NCBI GenBank assembly: GCA_016714565.1 | Contig: JADKDM010000041.1 | Span: 46,457 to 110,456 of the forward strand | Length of the DNA: 64,000 bases | DNA from: Candidatus Villigracilis propinquus | GTDB lineage: Bacteria; Chloroflexota; Anaerolineae; Anaerolineales; Villigracilaceae | Direction of reading: 5' to 3' | Shown here: positions 16,123 to 24,415 of the stretch, piece after piece | Layout of the letters: every line of letters starts with the position of its first letter | Position numbering within the stretch: position 1 is the first letter of the stretch | Notes under the pieces: generated by a model | The model's input: the letters and a program-made list of their open reading frames with translations, nothing else | Told to the model about the DNA's origin: nothing | Database searches by the model: none | Program-made: the position numbers and the translations under genes

Positions 16123-18222
16123 ATGCTCAAGCGGATAAAGACCCTCGCCTCTCTCTACCGAGAACTTGGTCTGCGTTGGTTAGCTTTTCGCCTCGCCTAT
16201 GCATTTCGCCACCGCAGCGGACTCATCCGCCTGCAAATGCCGCTCTATAAATGGGCAGACCGTCCGCTGGCGACATGGCTAAAGAAAAACATCCCCTCTG
16301 AATCAACTGCCTACGCCGAATGGCGCAAAGCGAATGCCCCTAAATTTTTCTTCGGCGAAGACACCGGTGGTCGAGTAGCGCGGACGGTTTTCCCGCGCGT
16401 ATCGAGACCACCGATTGAAGAAGCCGACCGCATCCTCAACGGCGAGATCAAATTCTTCTCCCACGAATATCAACAAATAGGTTTTCCGCCTGCTTGGAAT
16501 CATGTCATCCTGAGCGATAGCGAAGGATCTCTACCAATGTCATCAGAGATTCTTCGGTCGCAAAGAACGCTCCCTCAGAATGACATAATTCAACACTGGT
16601 CACAGATCTCCGACGATGCGGAAGTGGACATCAAATTCATTTGGGAAGCCAATCGCTTCGGCTTCGTCTACACCCTCGTCCGTGCCTACGCCGCCACAAA
16701 CGACGAAAAATATCCGCAAGCCTTCTGGCAATTGATTCAAGATTGGGCTGAACACAATCCACCCAACACAGGCGCCAACTGGAAAGACGGACAGGAGATC
16801 GCCCTGCGTCTCATGGCATGGACATTCGGCTTCTACGCCTTTATCCATTCTCCATCCACCACGCCTCAGCAGATTTCCCAATTCACGCAATTCGTCGCTG
16901 CGCAAGCCGAGCGCATCTACAAGAACATCGGCTACGCCATCTCCACCCGCAGCAATCACACCATCAGCGAAGCCTTCGGCCTGTGGATGGTCGGTCTGCT
17001 TTTCCCCGAACTCAAAGACTCCGAAAAATATTTCACCCTCGGCAAACAACTCCTCGAAGAAGAAGCCGCCAAACAGATCTTCCCCGATGGCAGTTATGCC
17101 ATGTACTCCCTCAACTACCATCGCTTCATTTTGCATCTTTATCTTTATGCCATCCAACTCGGCGATCTCAACCAATTACCATTTACCAATTACCTAAAGA
17201 CCTCCATCTCCAATTCTATTAATTACCTCTCCCACCTCATCGACCCAAACACAGGACAAATGCCTGTCTACGGCTCAAACGACGGCGCACTCGTCCTTCC
17301 GTTGAATAACTGCGACTTCACCGATTACCGTCCGCTGTTGCAATTGGGTTCGGTCATCACCACAGGCGAGCGGATGTTTGAGGAAGGCGAATGGGATGAG
17401 GATGTGTTTTGGTTGTGTGGGGATAAGATAGCAAAGAAAGAAGAAAGAGGAAAGAAGCTGGTTGATGTTTCTTTTCCAGAGGGTGGAGTTCATATTCTAC
17501 GCGGCGAGAATAGCAAAGCTGTCATTCGCTGCACAGACTTCACCTCCCGTCCCTCGCACGCTGACCAACTCCACGTGGACTTGTGGATTCACGGTCACAA
17601 CATCGCCTGCGACGCAGGCACGTATCTCTACAGCGGCGAAGGCATCTGGCGCAACGGACTCGCGCGCACGTCCGCTCACAACACGGTGACCGTGGACGGC
17701 AAAGATCAAATGTCCATGGCCAGCCGCTTCACGTGGACGGATTGGGCGAAAGGCAAAGTTCTACAGCATGGGGAAAATCTCTGGGTGGGGGAGCATGATG
17801 GCTATAAACCCGTCCGCCACAAACGCACGGTCATGGCACTGGATGGGGACAGGTGGTTGGTGATCGATCATCTTGATTCGAATGAGCCGCATCAATATAC
17901 TCTTCACTGGTTGTTGAGTGATGCGCCTTTCACAGAAAACAAAAACTCGATTCACCTAAAATATGAATCGAGTACATACAAAATTCAAACGGGTTTGCTT
18001 GGCGGCGAAGCGAAATTTTCCACCGTCTACGCTGACGCCAACTCCACCCGCGGATGGCGCTCGCGCTATTACGGTCACAAAGAACCCGCCATTTCACTTT
18101 TGCTCGAAGCAAACCAATCCAAAGCCTGCTTCTGGTCATTCTTCGGATTTGAAGGCGACATCGTAGAAATAGTGGAAAATAATTTGAAAGTCAATTCAGA
18201 AATTTATCAACTTGGGGGATGA
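16123..18222 (+). CDS. Heparinase II/III-family protein carrying an in-frame repeat insertion
   Basis: 699 residues. The N-terminal two thirds form the alpha/alpha-toroid of Hepar_II_III_N-type proteins, and the C-terminal part has the Heparinase II/III beta-sandwich motifs RPSHADQLHVDLW, DAGTYLYSG and RNGLARTSAHNTVTVDG. Members near glycosyltransferase genes are thought to act on surface polysaccharides. No signal peptide is visible. Residues about 128-154 are encoded by a palindromic repeat (16504-16584, exactly 27 codons), which adds ILSDSEGSLP-like sequence before the catalytic region without breaking the frame. Confidence 0.85.
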   Translation: MLKRIKTLASLYRELGLRWLAFRLAYAFRHRSGLIRLQMPLYKWADRPLATWLKKNIPSESTAYAEWRKANAPKFFFGEDTGGRVARTVFPRVSRPPIEEADRILNGEIKFFSHEYQQIGFPPAWNHVILSDSEGSLPMSSEILRSQRTLPQNDIIQHWSQISDDAEVDIKFIWEANRFGFVYTLVRAYAATNDEKYPQAFWQLIQDWAEHNPPNTGANWKDGQEIALRLMAWTFGFYAFIHSPSTTPQQISQFTQFVAAQAERIYKNIGYAISTRSNHTISEAFGLWMVGLLFPELKDSEKYFTLGKQLLEEEAAKQIFPDGSYAMYSLNYHRFILHLYLYAIQLGDLNQLPFTNYLKTSISNSINYLSHLIDPNTGQMPVYGSNDGALVLPLNNCDFTDYRPLLQLGSVITTGERMFEEGEWDEDVFWLCGDKIAKKEERGKKLVDVSFPEGGVHILRGENSKAVIRCTDFTSRPSHADQLHVDLWIHGHNIACDAGTYLYSGEGIWRNGLARTSAHNTVTVDGKDQMSMASRFTWTDWAKGKVLQHGENLWVGEHDGYKPVRHKRTVMALDGDRWLVIDHLDSNEPHQYTLHWLLSDAPFTENKNSIHLKYESSTYKIQTGLLGGEAKFSTVYADANSTRGWRSRYYGHKEPAISLLLEANQSKACFWSFFGFEGDIVEIVENNLKVNSEIYQLGG
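16504..16584. repeat. Palindromic repeat inserted in frame in a coding region
   Basis: GTCATCCTGAG (16504-16514) and CTCAGAATGAC (16574-16584) form imperfect inverted ends of an 81-base element. Its interior GCGATAGCGAAGGATCT is typical of widely dispersed bacterial palindromes. It is related in style to, but not identical with, family A. Confidence 0.7.
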
Positions 18223-18317
18223 CTTAAAATCCAGTCCGCGGGAAGGGTGACAGGGTAAATTGCCTGCATTATAGTGAGCGTCTTGTTTTATTAATATTGA
18301 TACTTGGAGGTTTGCCA

Positions 18318-19076
18318 ATGTCATCAAAACTTCGACTGCTTCACCTTTTTATTATGTTTGGATTTCTCCTGACATTCGCCTGTACGCCAAATAGCCCAAC
18401 TGAAATACCAACTTCCATCCCCGCATCTCCAACCCCGACCCCTGCTTCTCAACAAGTGACATTTACAACCCCTGACGGTGCGTCCCTCGAAGGGATTGTC
18501 CACGGTTCGGGCGATGTTGCTGTGATCTTCTCAGTGATGGGAAATTGCAAACGCGGCTGGGAAGATATGGCAGACTTGGTCGCACAAAATGGAATGACCG
18601 CTTTAACCTATCAGTGGCGCGGATGCATGGATTCGGGCGGCGTGGATGAAGATGAAATTCAAAAATTTGTGGATGACCTGCGCGGCGCGATCACTTTTAT
18701 GCGTGAACAAGGTGCAAAGAAAATTATTTTAGTTGGTGCCAGCCTTGGCGGATGTGCTTCTGCCAAATTGACCGTAGAATCGCAAGCGGATGGTTTGGTC
18801 GTTGTAGCATCTCCAGCTGAAATTTCACAGTGGGGTTTTGCCATCGAGACGCGCGACATGGATTCGGATATCCCCAAATTATTTATCACTGCCAAAGAAG
18901 ATGATACCGTCCCGGTCGAATTGACGCAGGAATTATATAACCTGGCGGCAGAGCCCAGGGAATGGCAGACCTACCCTGGCACCGCGCATGGCACGGATCT
19001 ATTTGATACGCAACATAGGGGTGAATTTCAGCAAAGGATCTTGGAATTTATCTTGACGATTAAATCTGCGAATTAA
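18318..19076 (+). CDS. Alpha/beta-hydrolase lipoprotein
   Basis: 252 residues from ATG 18318, chosen because GGAGG lies 8 bases upstream; an upstream TTG at 18297 is rejected. The signal peptide ends in lipobox LTFAC (Cys22), followed by a Pro/Thr-rich linker (SIPASPTPTPAS) and an alpha/beta-hydrolase domain. The nucleophile elbow is GASLGG, the acid probably Asp in ITAKEDDTVP, and the histidine in GTAHGTD. It is predicted to be an extracytoplasmic esterase or dienelactone-hydrolase-like enzyme of unknown substrate. It is monocistronic. Confidence 0.85.
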   Translation: MSSKLRLLHLFIMFGFLLTFACTPNSPTEIPTSIPASPTPTPASQQVTFTTPDGASLEGIVHGSGDVAVIFSVMGNCKRGWEDMADLVAQNGMTALTYQWRGCMDSGGVDEDEIQKFVDDLRGAITFMREQGAKKIILVGASLGGCASAKLTVESQADGLVVVASPAEISQWGFAIETRDMDSDIPKLFITAKEDDTVPVELTQELYNLAAEPREWQTYPGTAHGTDLFDTQHRGEFQQRILEFILTIKSAN

Positions 19077-19096
19077 GTAAATTCTCGAAACATAAG

Positions 19097-19125
19097 CTCA
19101 GTCGCGGGCTTAGCCCGCGACTGAG
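19097..19125. terminator. GC-rich hairpin between convergent genes
   Basis: CTCAGTCGCGGGC (19097-19109) pairs perfectly with GCCCGCGACTGAG (19113-19125). There is no T tract, so it may be a repeat hairpin rather than a classical terminator. A family B unit (19129-19152) follows. Confidence 0.5.
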
Positions 19126-19149
19126 TGGTCTGTCGTCCACCGTCCACGG

Positions 19150-19488
19150 TCACTCTTTCTCCGTCAGATAGTGGAGCAGGATCAAGCCGAGGCCTAGAAA
19201 AAGCGGGACGAAGCCGCCCAGCATCCACGGTCCGAGGTGAAGCGGGTAGTTGTTGCCAGAGTCAAAGCCCAATGGATAGAGTCCGAGCGAGAGAGCAAAT
19301 CCAAGCGCAGAGATGACAATCCCCCAGCGCAGCAAACCTTTTTTGCCAGATCTATTTTCTGGGCGGGTCAATCCCTTTTCGGCGAGGGCGATGGTTTCTT
19401 TGTAATTCATGTAACGCATGAAGGCGAGAAAGCCAAAGATAATGGCGAGGACGCCGACAACACCGAGGCAGGGAATGAGATCGCTCAT
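19150..19488 (-). CDS. Small membrane protein, DUF6249-like
   Basis: 112 residues with three hydrophobic segments (about 5-25, 54-73 and 84-106). The segment MRYMNYKETIALAEKGLTRP after TM1 is typical of DUF6249-type proteins. It lies downstream of, and on the same strand as, the DUF4097 gene, separated by a terminator. DUF6249 proteins often neighbour ECF sigma and anti-sigma genes, as here. Function is unknown. Confidence 0.7.
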   Translation of the reverse strand: MSDLIPCLGVVGVLAIIFGFLAFMRYMNYKETIALAEKGLTRPENRSGKKGLLRWGIVISALGFALSLGLYPLGFDSGNNYPLHLGPWMLGGFVPLFLGLGLILLHYLTEKE

Positions 19489-19509
19489 GAAAAGTCCTTT
19501 AGAAAAAGT

Positions 19510-19537
19510 CAGGGACTGGAGATTTCTCCAGTCCCTG
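19510..19537 (-). terminator. Terminator of the DUF4097 gene
   Basis: CAGGGACTGGAGA (19510-19522) pairs with TCTCCAGTCCCTG (19525-19537). On the minus strand it is followed by ACTTTTTCT. Confidence 0.8.
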
Positions 19538-19542
19538 TTATT

Positions 19543-20853
19543 TTACTTGATGGCGGTGATGTTGATGCCGCCGCTGTTGGTGCTGACGGTGAGTTGTTCA
19601 CCTCCGCCGTTGATGGCACCGACAATTTGATCTTTTTCCGAACTGGAGCTTTCGGTCAATGTGACGGTGATCGGAAGGTCAGACTTGATCTTTCCAAAAT
19701 CGGTCTTGAGATCCACATTGAGTTTTGCATCTGTGGGCAGGGCAAGGTCAATGTTACCGAATTCCGACTCGACCTTGTGTGGGCCAGCGCCGAGCGAGCC
19801 GTTGAACTCGATGGTTCCGCTATTGGTCTTGACATCCAACGTGACGGACTTCGCGTTTGAGATTTCGATATTTCCAAAATCGGTGTAGGCTTTGAGTTTG
19901 CCTTTTGCGCCGTCGATGGTGATCCCGCCGCTGTTGGTGTGCAGGTCATACGAGCCAGCCATTGCCTGGGTCAATTCGATATCGCCAAAATCATTTTGGA
20001 TATTCAATTCCTTCGTTACATTGACCTTGGTAATGCTGACCTTGCCGCTGTTGGTATCCATTGTCAGGGTTGCGGCGGAACCATTTTCGTAGACCGTGTT
20101 TCCAAAGTCGGTCTTGATGTAGGCATCTCCTGAAGCGCGGATATTGGTGAACGTCACGACGCCGCTGTTCGATGTTGCACTGACATCCTTGGCTTTGATC
20201 TGTTCCAGAGTGATATCTCCGAAATCAGTTTTGATCTCTACATTCTTGTCGCCAGCATCCACGGCCTCGACGTTGATCTCACCACTATTGCTCTGAACCG
20301 CTAGTTCCCCTTCGATGTTTTTTGCCGCCACATCCCCAAAGTCACTAGTGAGATCCACAACGCCTTGAACATCCTGCACGGCAACCGAACCAAAACTGGT
20401 ATCAACGCTGACAGAAGTCTCGGTCGGGACGGTGACAATAAAATCCACGGTGTTGACGTTGTTGTTGAAGTTCATCGAATCGGGTATTTCATACTTGATA
20501 GTGATTGCATTGCCGTTCTGCTCGATGGTGTATTCGATGGTCTTCACTTCCTCGTCTGCGCGGGCTTGGGTGGAGTCGTAGGCGGTCTTGACTACTTTGA
20601 CTTCTACAGTTTCCACATCTCCGCCTGTGACAGTGATATCACCAGCATCGTCTGTCACATTCAATGTGAGTGGTTTTTCTGCATCCACTTTGAGGGTCTT
20701 GCTTTCTTCCACTACGGAGGAAACATTATTTCGATCAAATGGGCTGTTGGTCGGGAAGCCGCCATTGATGGCGAAGAATGCCACCGCGCCAATGCCCAGA
20801 CATACCAACGCCAACGCGATTACTAAAAGGGTGATTACAACGGGTCTTTTCAT
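19543..20853 (-). CDS. DUF4097 beta-helix membrane-anchored protein
   Basis: 436 residues from the ATG at 20853, preceded by AAGGAGAACGAAA; codons further upstream are rejected. One N-terminal membrane segment (about 5-27) anchors a long extracytoplasmic beta-solenoid. It is built from short repeats alternating a Asn-Ser-Gly turn and a Asp-Phe-Gly turn (SNSG, TDFG), about six of each from residue about 165 to the end. DUF4097 proteins of this kind are commonly adhesin-like and sit beside ECF sigma/anti-sigma genes; here the sigma gene is divergent. No enzymatic residues are seen. Confidence 0.82.
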   Translation of the reverse strand: MKRPVVITLLVIALALVCLGIGAVAFFAINGGFPTNSPFDRNNVSSVVEESKTLKVDAEKPLTLNVTDDAGDITVTGGDVETVEVKVVKTAYDSTQARADEEVKTIEYTIEQNGNAITIKYEIPDSMNFNNNVNTVDFIVTVPTETSVSVDTSFGSVAVQDVQGVVDLTSDFGDVAAKNIEGELAVQSNSGEINVEAVDAGDKNVEIKTDFGDITLEQIKAKDVSATSNSGVVTFTNIRASGDAYIKTDFGNTVYENGSAATLTMDTNSGKVSITKVNVTKELNIQNDFGDIELTQAMAGSYDLHTNSGGITIDGAKGKLKAYTDFGNIEISNAKSVTLDVKTNSGTIEFNGSLGAGPHKVESEFGNIDLALPTDAKLNVDLKTDFGKIKSDLPITVTLTESSSSEKDQIVGAINGGGEQLTVSTNSGGINITAIK

Positions 20854-20952
20854 TTTCGTTCTCCTTGATGTACGAAGTGCCGCAAAAAGCGGTATCATGT
20901 TTCTCACTACGTTTGACAGGCAATTTCCGAAAAAGTTTCAAATTGATACTAT

Positions 20953-21069
20953 GTCATTGCGAGGAGGGTGCTTTTCCCGACGACACTTGCGCCGTACGCC
21001 AGTGCGGTGAGCAATCTCTTGATAAGTGGGGGATTGCTTCGGGCGGACAAACACCGCCCTCGCAATGAC
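20953..21069. repeat. Palindromic intergenic repeat, family A copy 2
   Basis: The ends GTCATTGCGAG (20953-20963) and CTCGCAATGAC (21059-21069) are inverted. It fills most of the gap between the divergent DUF4097 and sigma factor genes, so it lies in their promoter region. Confidence 0.85.
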
Positions 21070-21125
21070 GTGACCTGTATTTGAAACTTTTCCCCGCTTT
21101 TCCTGTCTAATCCTGTAGAGACTCC

Positions 21126-21692
21126 ATGTCAGCTACTGAAACCACTCTTATCCAGCGTGCGCAAAAAGGAGATCATGATGCCTTTGCCGAGCTGGTCACC
21201 GAACATCAACGCTATGTTTTCAACCTTGCACTGCGAGTCGTCAAGGATGAGAACGAAGCGCTCGACCTCGCGCAGGAGACCTTCGTGCGCGCATGGACAG
21301 CTCTGCCGAATTTCAAATGTCAATCCCAATTCCGCACATGGCTGTATCGCATCGTCACCAACCTGTGCTACAACCGTCTGCCGAACTTGCGCCGTTCGCT
21401 CAACGACCTCGGCGATGATGTGATGGAAGATATTCCCGAAACCAATTTCGCTAATCCCGCCCGCGAGTTTGAGTCAAATGAAACAAAACAACATTTGCAA
21501 CAAGCGATTTCTTCACTCGACTCAAATTACCAATTACTCATTACCCTTCGCTATCAAAACGAACTCTCCTACGACGAGATCGCCTCGACTCTTAATCTGC
21601 CGCTTGGCACTGTTAAAACGGGCATTTTCCGCGCGAAGGAACAGCTCCGCAAATCACTTGCCCATCTGGAGGAATCATGGATAACCGCCTAG
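21126..21692 (+). CDS. ECF RNA polymerase sigma factor
   Basis: 188 residues. Sigma region 2 spans about 10-75 (HQRYVFNLALRVV, then DLAQETFVRAW). Region 4 spans about 125-180 (ITLRYQNELSYDEIASTLNL with VKTGIFRAKEQLR). There is no region 3, as expected for group 4 factors. It overlaps the next gene by 16 bases, the usual arrangement with a co-translated anti-sigma factor. Likely targets include the divergent DUF4097 gene, but no -35/-10 pair could be assigned. Confidence 0.93.
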   Translation: MSATETTLIQRAQKGDHDAFAELVTEHQRYVFNLALRVVKDENEALDLAQETFVRAWTALPNFKCQSQFRTWLYRIVTNLCYNRLPNLRRSLNDLGDDVMEDIPETNFANPAREFESNETKQHLQQAISSLDSNYQLLITLRYQNELSYDEIASTLNLPLGTVKTGIFRAKEQLRKSLAHLEESWITA

Positions 21693-22051
21693 AACAAGAC
21701 GCCCTCATTGAAGACGCTCTCCAAAATTATCCGCTCGCGCCCATGCCGCGCGATATTACCGCCAGCGTCATGGCACGCATTCACGTGGAAAAACGTCCCA
21801 CCCTCGTCACATGGAATGACTTTGCCATTGCGCTCGTCATTGCCGCAATTATCGGTGCGCTGTTCATTACGTTCCAAAATTTGCCGCCCATTGCACTGGC
21901 AAAACTCCGCATTCAAGGAATTCTTTTGTATCAGGATATTCTTGTGAACATGCGCTGGCTCGTTCCCGCTGTGCTATTTGGTGCCGCCGCATTTTTCTCC
22001 GCCCTTGCAATTCCATCGCTATTAAAAATGACCACAGACGATAGACGATAG
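21677..22051 (+). CDS. Probable anti-sigma factor membrane protein
   Basis: 124 residues with a short cytoplasmic N terminus (about 1-48) and two membrane segments (about 50-70 and 92-113). Overlap with the ECF sigma gene argues for an anti-sigma role. The N terminus lacks the HxxxCxxC zinc motif of ZAS anti-sigma factors, so assignment rests on position. The last codons (DDRR) are encoded by a family B repeat that also supplies the stop. Confidence 0.6.
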   Translation: MDNRLEQDALIEDALQNYPLAPMPRDITASVMARIHVEKRPTLVTWNDFAIALVIAAIIGALFITFQNLPPIALAKLRIQGILLYQDILVNMRWLVPAVLFGAAAFFSALAIPSLLKMTTDDRR

Positions 22052-22092
22052 ACCACTTTTGTCAGTCGTCCATCGTCCGTGGTCTATCGTCT
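22043..22092. repeat. Family B inverted repeat between convergent genes
   Basis: AGACGATAGACCAC (22043-22056) pairs perfectly with GTGGTCTATCGTCT (22079-22092). It overlaps the last codons of the anti-sigma gene and the stop region of the thiolase-like gene, and may act as a terminator for both. Confidence 0.7.
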
Positions 22093-23251
22093 AATCCAAC
22101 CTTTGCAGGATATGACTCACTGCCGTGGACGCTGGCCCGCCGAGTGACTGGATGAGCGCAGTCTTCGCGCCCGCAATCTGGTTCGCCTCTGCCCGCCCTC
22201 TTAGCTGGGTGACTGCTTCGACAGCTTGATACACGCCCGCAGCGCCACCGGGGAATCCGCGGGCTTTCATGCCGCCCATCGTGGCACAGGGGAGTTTACC
22301 TTTTAGACCGATGTGTCCATCTGCGGCGAACTTCCAACCTTTTCCCTTGATCGCAAACCCAACTGCTTCGAGCTGCAACGCGGCATAGATGCTGAACGCG
22401 TCGTGATATTCAAAGAAATGGATCTGATCCAATATCACGCCTGCCTGCTTCATGGCTTTGCCCGCAGAAATTTGCGCGGTGTCAAAGTACAACATATCTT
22501 TTCTATCGTGCAGTGCCAATGTGTCAGACGATGCTGCCGAGCCAGCGATCTTCACGAGTGGGATATTTAGCTCGGACGGAATCAGGTCACGGCGAGTCAG
22601 AACGAGCGCGGCAGCGCCATCCGCATTGGGAGCCACGTCAAACATGTTGATCGGGTCGCTGACCATTTCCGCTTTGGCATACGTCTCGGCTTTGATGGCT
22701 TTGCGGAACATGGCGTGTTTGTTCGCCACGCCGTTCGCGTGCGCGGTCAATGCAAAATTGGCGAAGCCATCCGCGGGGACATCATTCTCGTGCATGTAAC
22801 GCTTCATTAAGAGGGCGGCTTGCGCGGTGGTGGTCATGCCTTGCACGGCTTCAAAATCAGAATCGGTGATGGTGGATACAGCCTCTTCCACCTCCGGGCC
22901 GAGCTTGTCTGTAAATTTTTCCACGCCGACGACGAGCGCCACATCCACCATGCCGCTGGCAATGGCGAGATACCCCTGACGAAGCGCCGCTCCGCCCGAT
23001 GCGCCCGCCGCTTCGACGGTGACGGCTTCGATGCCAGTGAGGCCCGCATAGTCCGTGAGCAAAGCGCCGACATGTGCCTGCCGTGAAAGATTCGGCGCGA
23101 GCATGTTGCCTACGAATAAGGCTTGCGGCTTCAACCCGCCCGCGTCTTGAATGGCCTCGTGAATGGCGGCATACGCGAGATCACGCAGACCGATCTCCCA
23201 ATGCTCGCCAACTTCGGTTTGTCCAATTCCTGCGATTACGACTTCTGTCAT
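22091..23251 (-). CDS. Thiolase-fold protein of the archaeal acetoacetyl-CoA thiolase/SCPx type, catalytic residues altered
   Basis: 386 residues from the ATG at 23251 (AGGAAA about 8 bases upstream). The fold is the thiolase group that in archaea works with HMG-CoA synthase and DUF35, channelling acetoacetyl-CoA into mevalonate. Two catalytic positions differ. Where the nucleophilic Cys is expected (A-A-C-A-S-G-G) the sequence is EAAGASGG with Gly near residue 83, and the C-terminal GHPxGATG motif reads GFPGGAAG, losing its His. The HDAF motif is kept. The protein may be a non-catalytic partner or lipid-transfer-like relative. HMG-CoA synthase is encoded 1.2 kb upstream on the same strand. 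Confidence 0.82.
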   Translation of the reverse strand: MTEVVIAGIGQTEVGEHWEIGLRDLAYAAIHEAIQDAGGLKPQALFVGNMLAPNLSRQAHVGALLTDYAGLTGIEAVTVEAAGASGGAALRQGYLAIASGMVDVALVVGVEKFTDKLGPEVEEAVSTITDSDFEAVQGMTTTAQAALLMKRYMHENDVPADGFANFALTAHANGVANKHAMFRKAIKAETYAKAEMVSDPINMFDVAPNADGAAALVLTRRDLIPSELNIPLVKIAGSAASSDTLALHDRKDMLYFDTAQISAGKAMKQAGVILDQIHFFEYHDAFSIYAALQLEAVGFAIKGKGWKFAADGHIGLKGKLPCATMGGMKARGFPGGAAGVYQAVEAVTQLRGRAEANQIAGAKTALIQSLGGPASTAVSHILQRLD

Positions 23252-23290
23252 AGATGATTTCCTGATTGTGTTGATTTGTAAATTCGTTGT

Positions 23291-23344
23291 TCGGGAATTG
23301 GGAATGGGGAGTTGGAAAAACCGATTCCCGACGCCCGATTCCCG
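23291..23344. repeat. Imperfect inverted repeat between thiolase and esterase genes
   Basis: CGGGAATTGG (23292-23301) and CCCGATTCCCG (23334-23344) form imperfect arms around G/A-rich sequence (GGGAATGGGGAGTTGG). It is another of the solo-repeat types found in the gaps of this window. Confidence 0.45.
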
Positions 23345-23346
23345 TT

Positions 23347-24315
23347 TTACCAAATGTTCTTCAAAAACTTCAACTTCTCCAGGTCGTGAAAACTCTGCCC
23401 GCCTTCGTGACCGTTGTAGGTATAGATCTTGATATCTTTTTCACCAGCCCAGTGATTGTATGCGGCATAGACTGTTGAGGGCGGGCAGACTTGGTCCATG
23501 AGGCCAACGGAGAAAATTGTTTTGGCTTTTTGCACGTGCCGAGAAGTTGACTCCGTCAAAATAAGAAAGCGTGTTGAAGACCGCATCCACTTTGTCGCGG
23601 TGAACGTGACAATATTCCGCGATCTCTTTGTATGGATAGCTGTCCACGATTTCGGTGGCGCGGCGATAGTGGCAGAGGAATGGCACATCGGGCATGGCGG
23701 CGACTACATCAGGGACGAGGCCAGCCGCGGCGACGGTGATGCCTCCGCCTTGCGAGCCGCCCGTCACGGCAATGCGCGCCTCATCCACTACGGGATGGCT
23801 GCGTGCTGCTTCGATGGCACGGACTGCATCTGTGAAAACGCGGCGGTAATAATAATGCTTCGGGTCGAGGATGCCCTTGGTCATGCTGCCGGGGAAGTGA
23901 GCATTGCCGCCGTCCGCATAGAGATCGGGCGTATCGCCTGCTGACCACGTGCTGCCCTGTCCGCGCGTATCCATGACGAAGTGAGCATAGCCCGCGCTTG
24001 CCCAAAGCAGCCAATTGAATCCGAATGCGCGTCCGCCGCCGTAGCCGATGTATTCGACGACGCAGGGCAATTTTCCGGTGCGTTGAGTCGGAAGGATCAG
24101 CCAGCCTTTGACGGGTTGTCCGCCGAAGCCATTGAATGTGACATCGAAGGTTTCCTGCGCGACGAGACCGTAATCCACTTTTTCAAATGTCGCATTCAGC
24201 GGAAATTTCGTGCTTCATCCAATGTGGATTTCCAGAAGGCGTCAAAGTCCGCGGGTTCTTCACGCGTGGGGAGGTAGGTTTTGAGTTCAGGGAGAGAGAG
24301 GTCGAAGAAGGCCAT
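23347..24315 (-). CDS. Acetylxylan esterase/cephalosporin-C deacetylase family, two frameshifts
   Basis: The reading starts at ATG 24315 (MAFFDLSLPEL), shifts frame near 24205 and again near 23530, and ends at 23347. Joined, it gives about 320 residues, the normal AXE1 length. The nucleophile motif is GGSQGGG, with RGQGSTWSAGDT before it. The catalytic Asp is probably in GLMDQVCPPST and the His in YNGHEGG. It would deacetylate sugars or related esters. The gene lies between thiolase-like and HMGS genes on the same strand, with a family A repeat just upstream. The shifts are single bases and may be sequence errors. Confidence 0.82.
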
Positions 24316-24323
24316 GATTTCTC

Positions 24324-24403
24324 CGTCATTGCGAAGGGGTGCTCTTCCCGACGAAGCAATCTGGAAGTTGATGTTCGGAAACCAGAACGCCCTCGCAATG
24401 ACG
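24324..24403. repeat. Palindromic intergenic repeat, family A copy 3
   Basis: The ends CGTCATTGCGA (24324-24334) and TCGCAATGACG (24393-24403) are perfect 11-bp inverted repeats. It lies between the HMGS gene and the esterase gene, on the same transcript direction. Confidence 0.85.
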
Positions 24404-24415
24404 AATAAATGGTTC

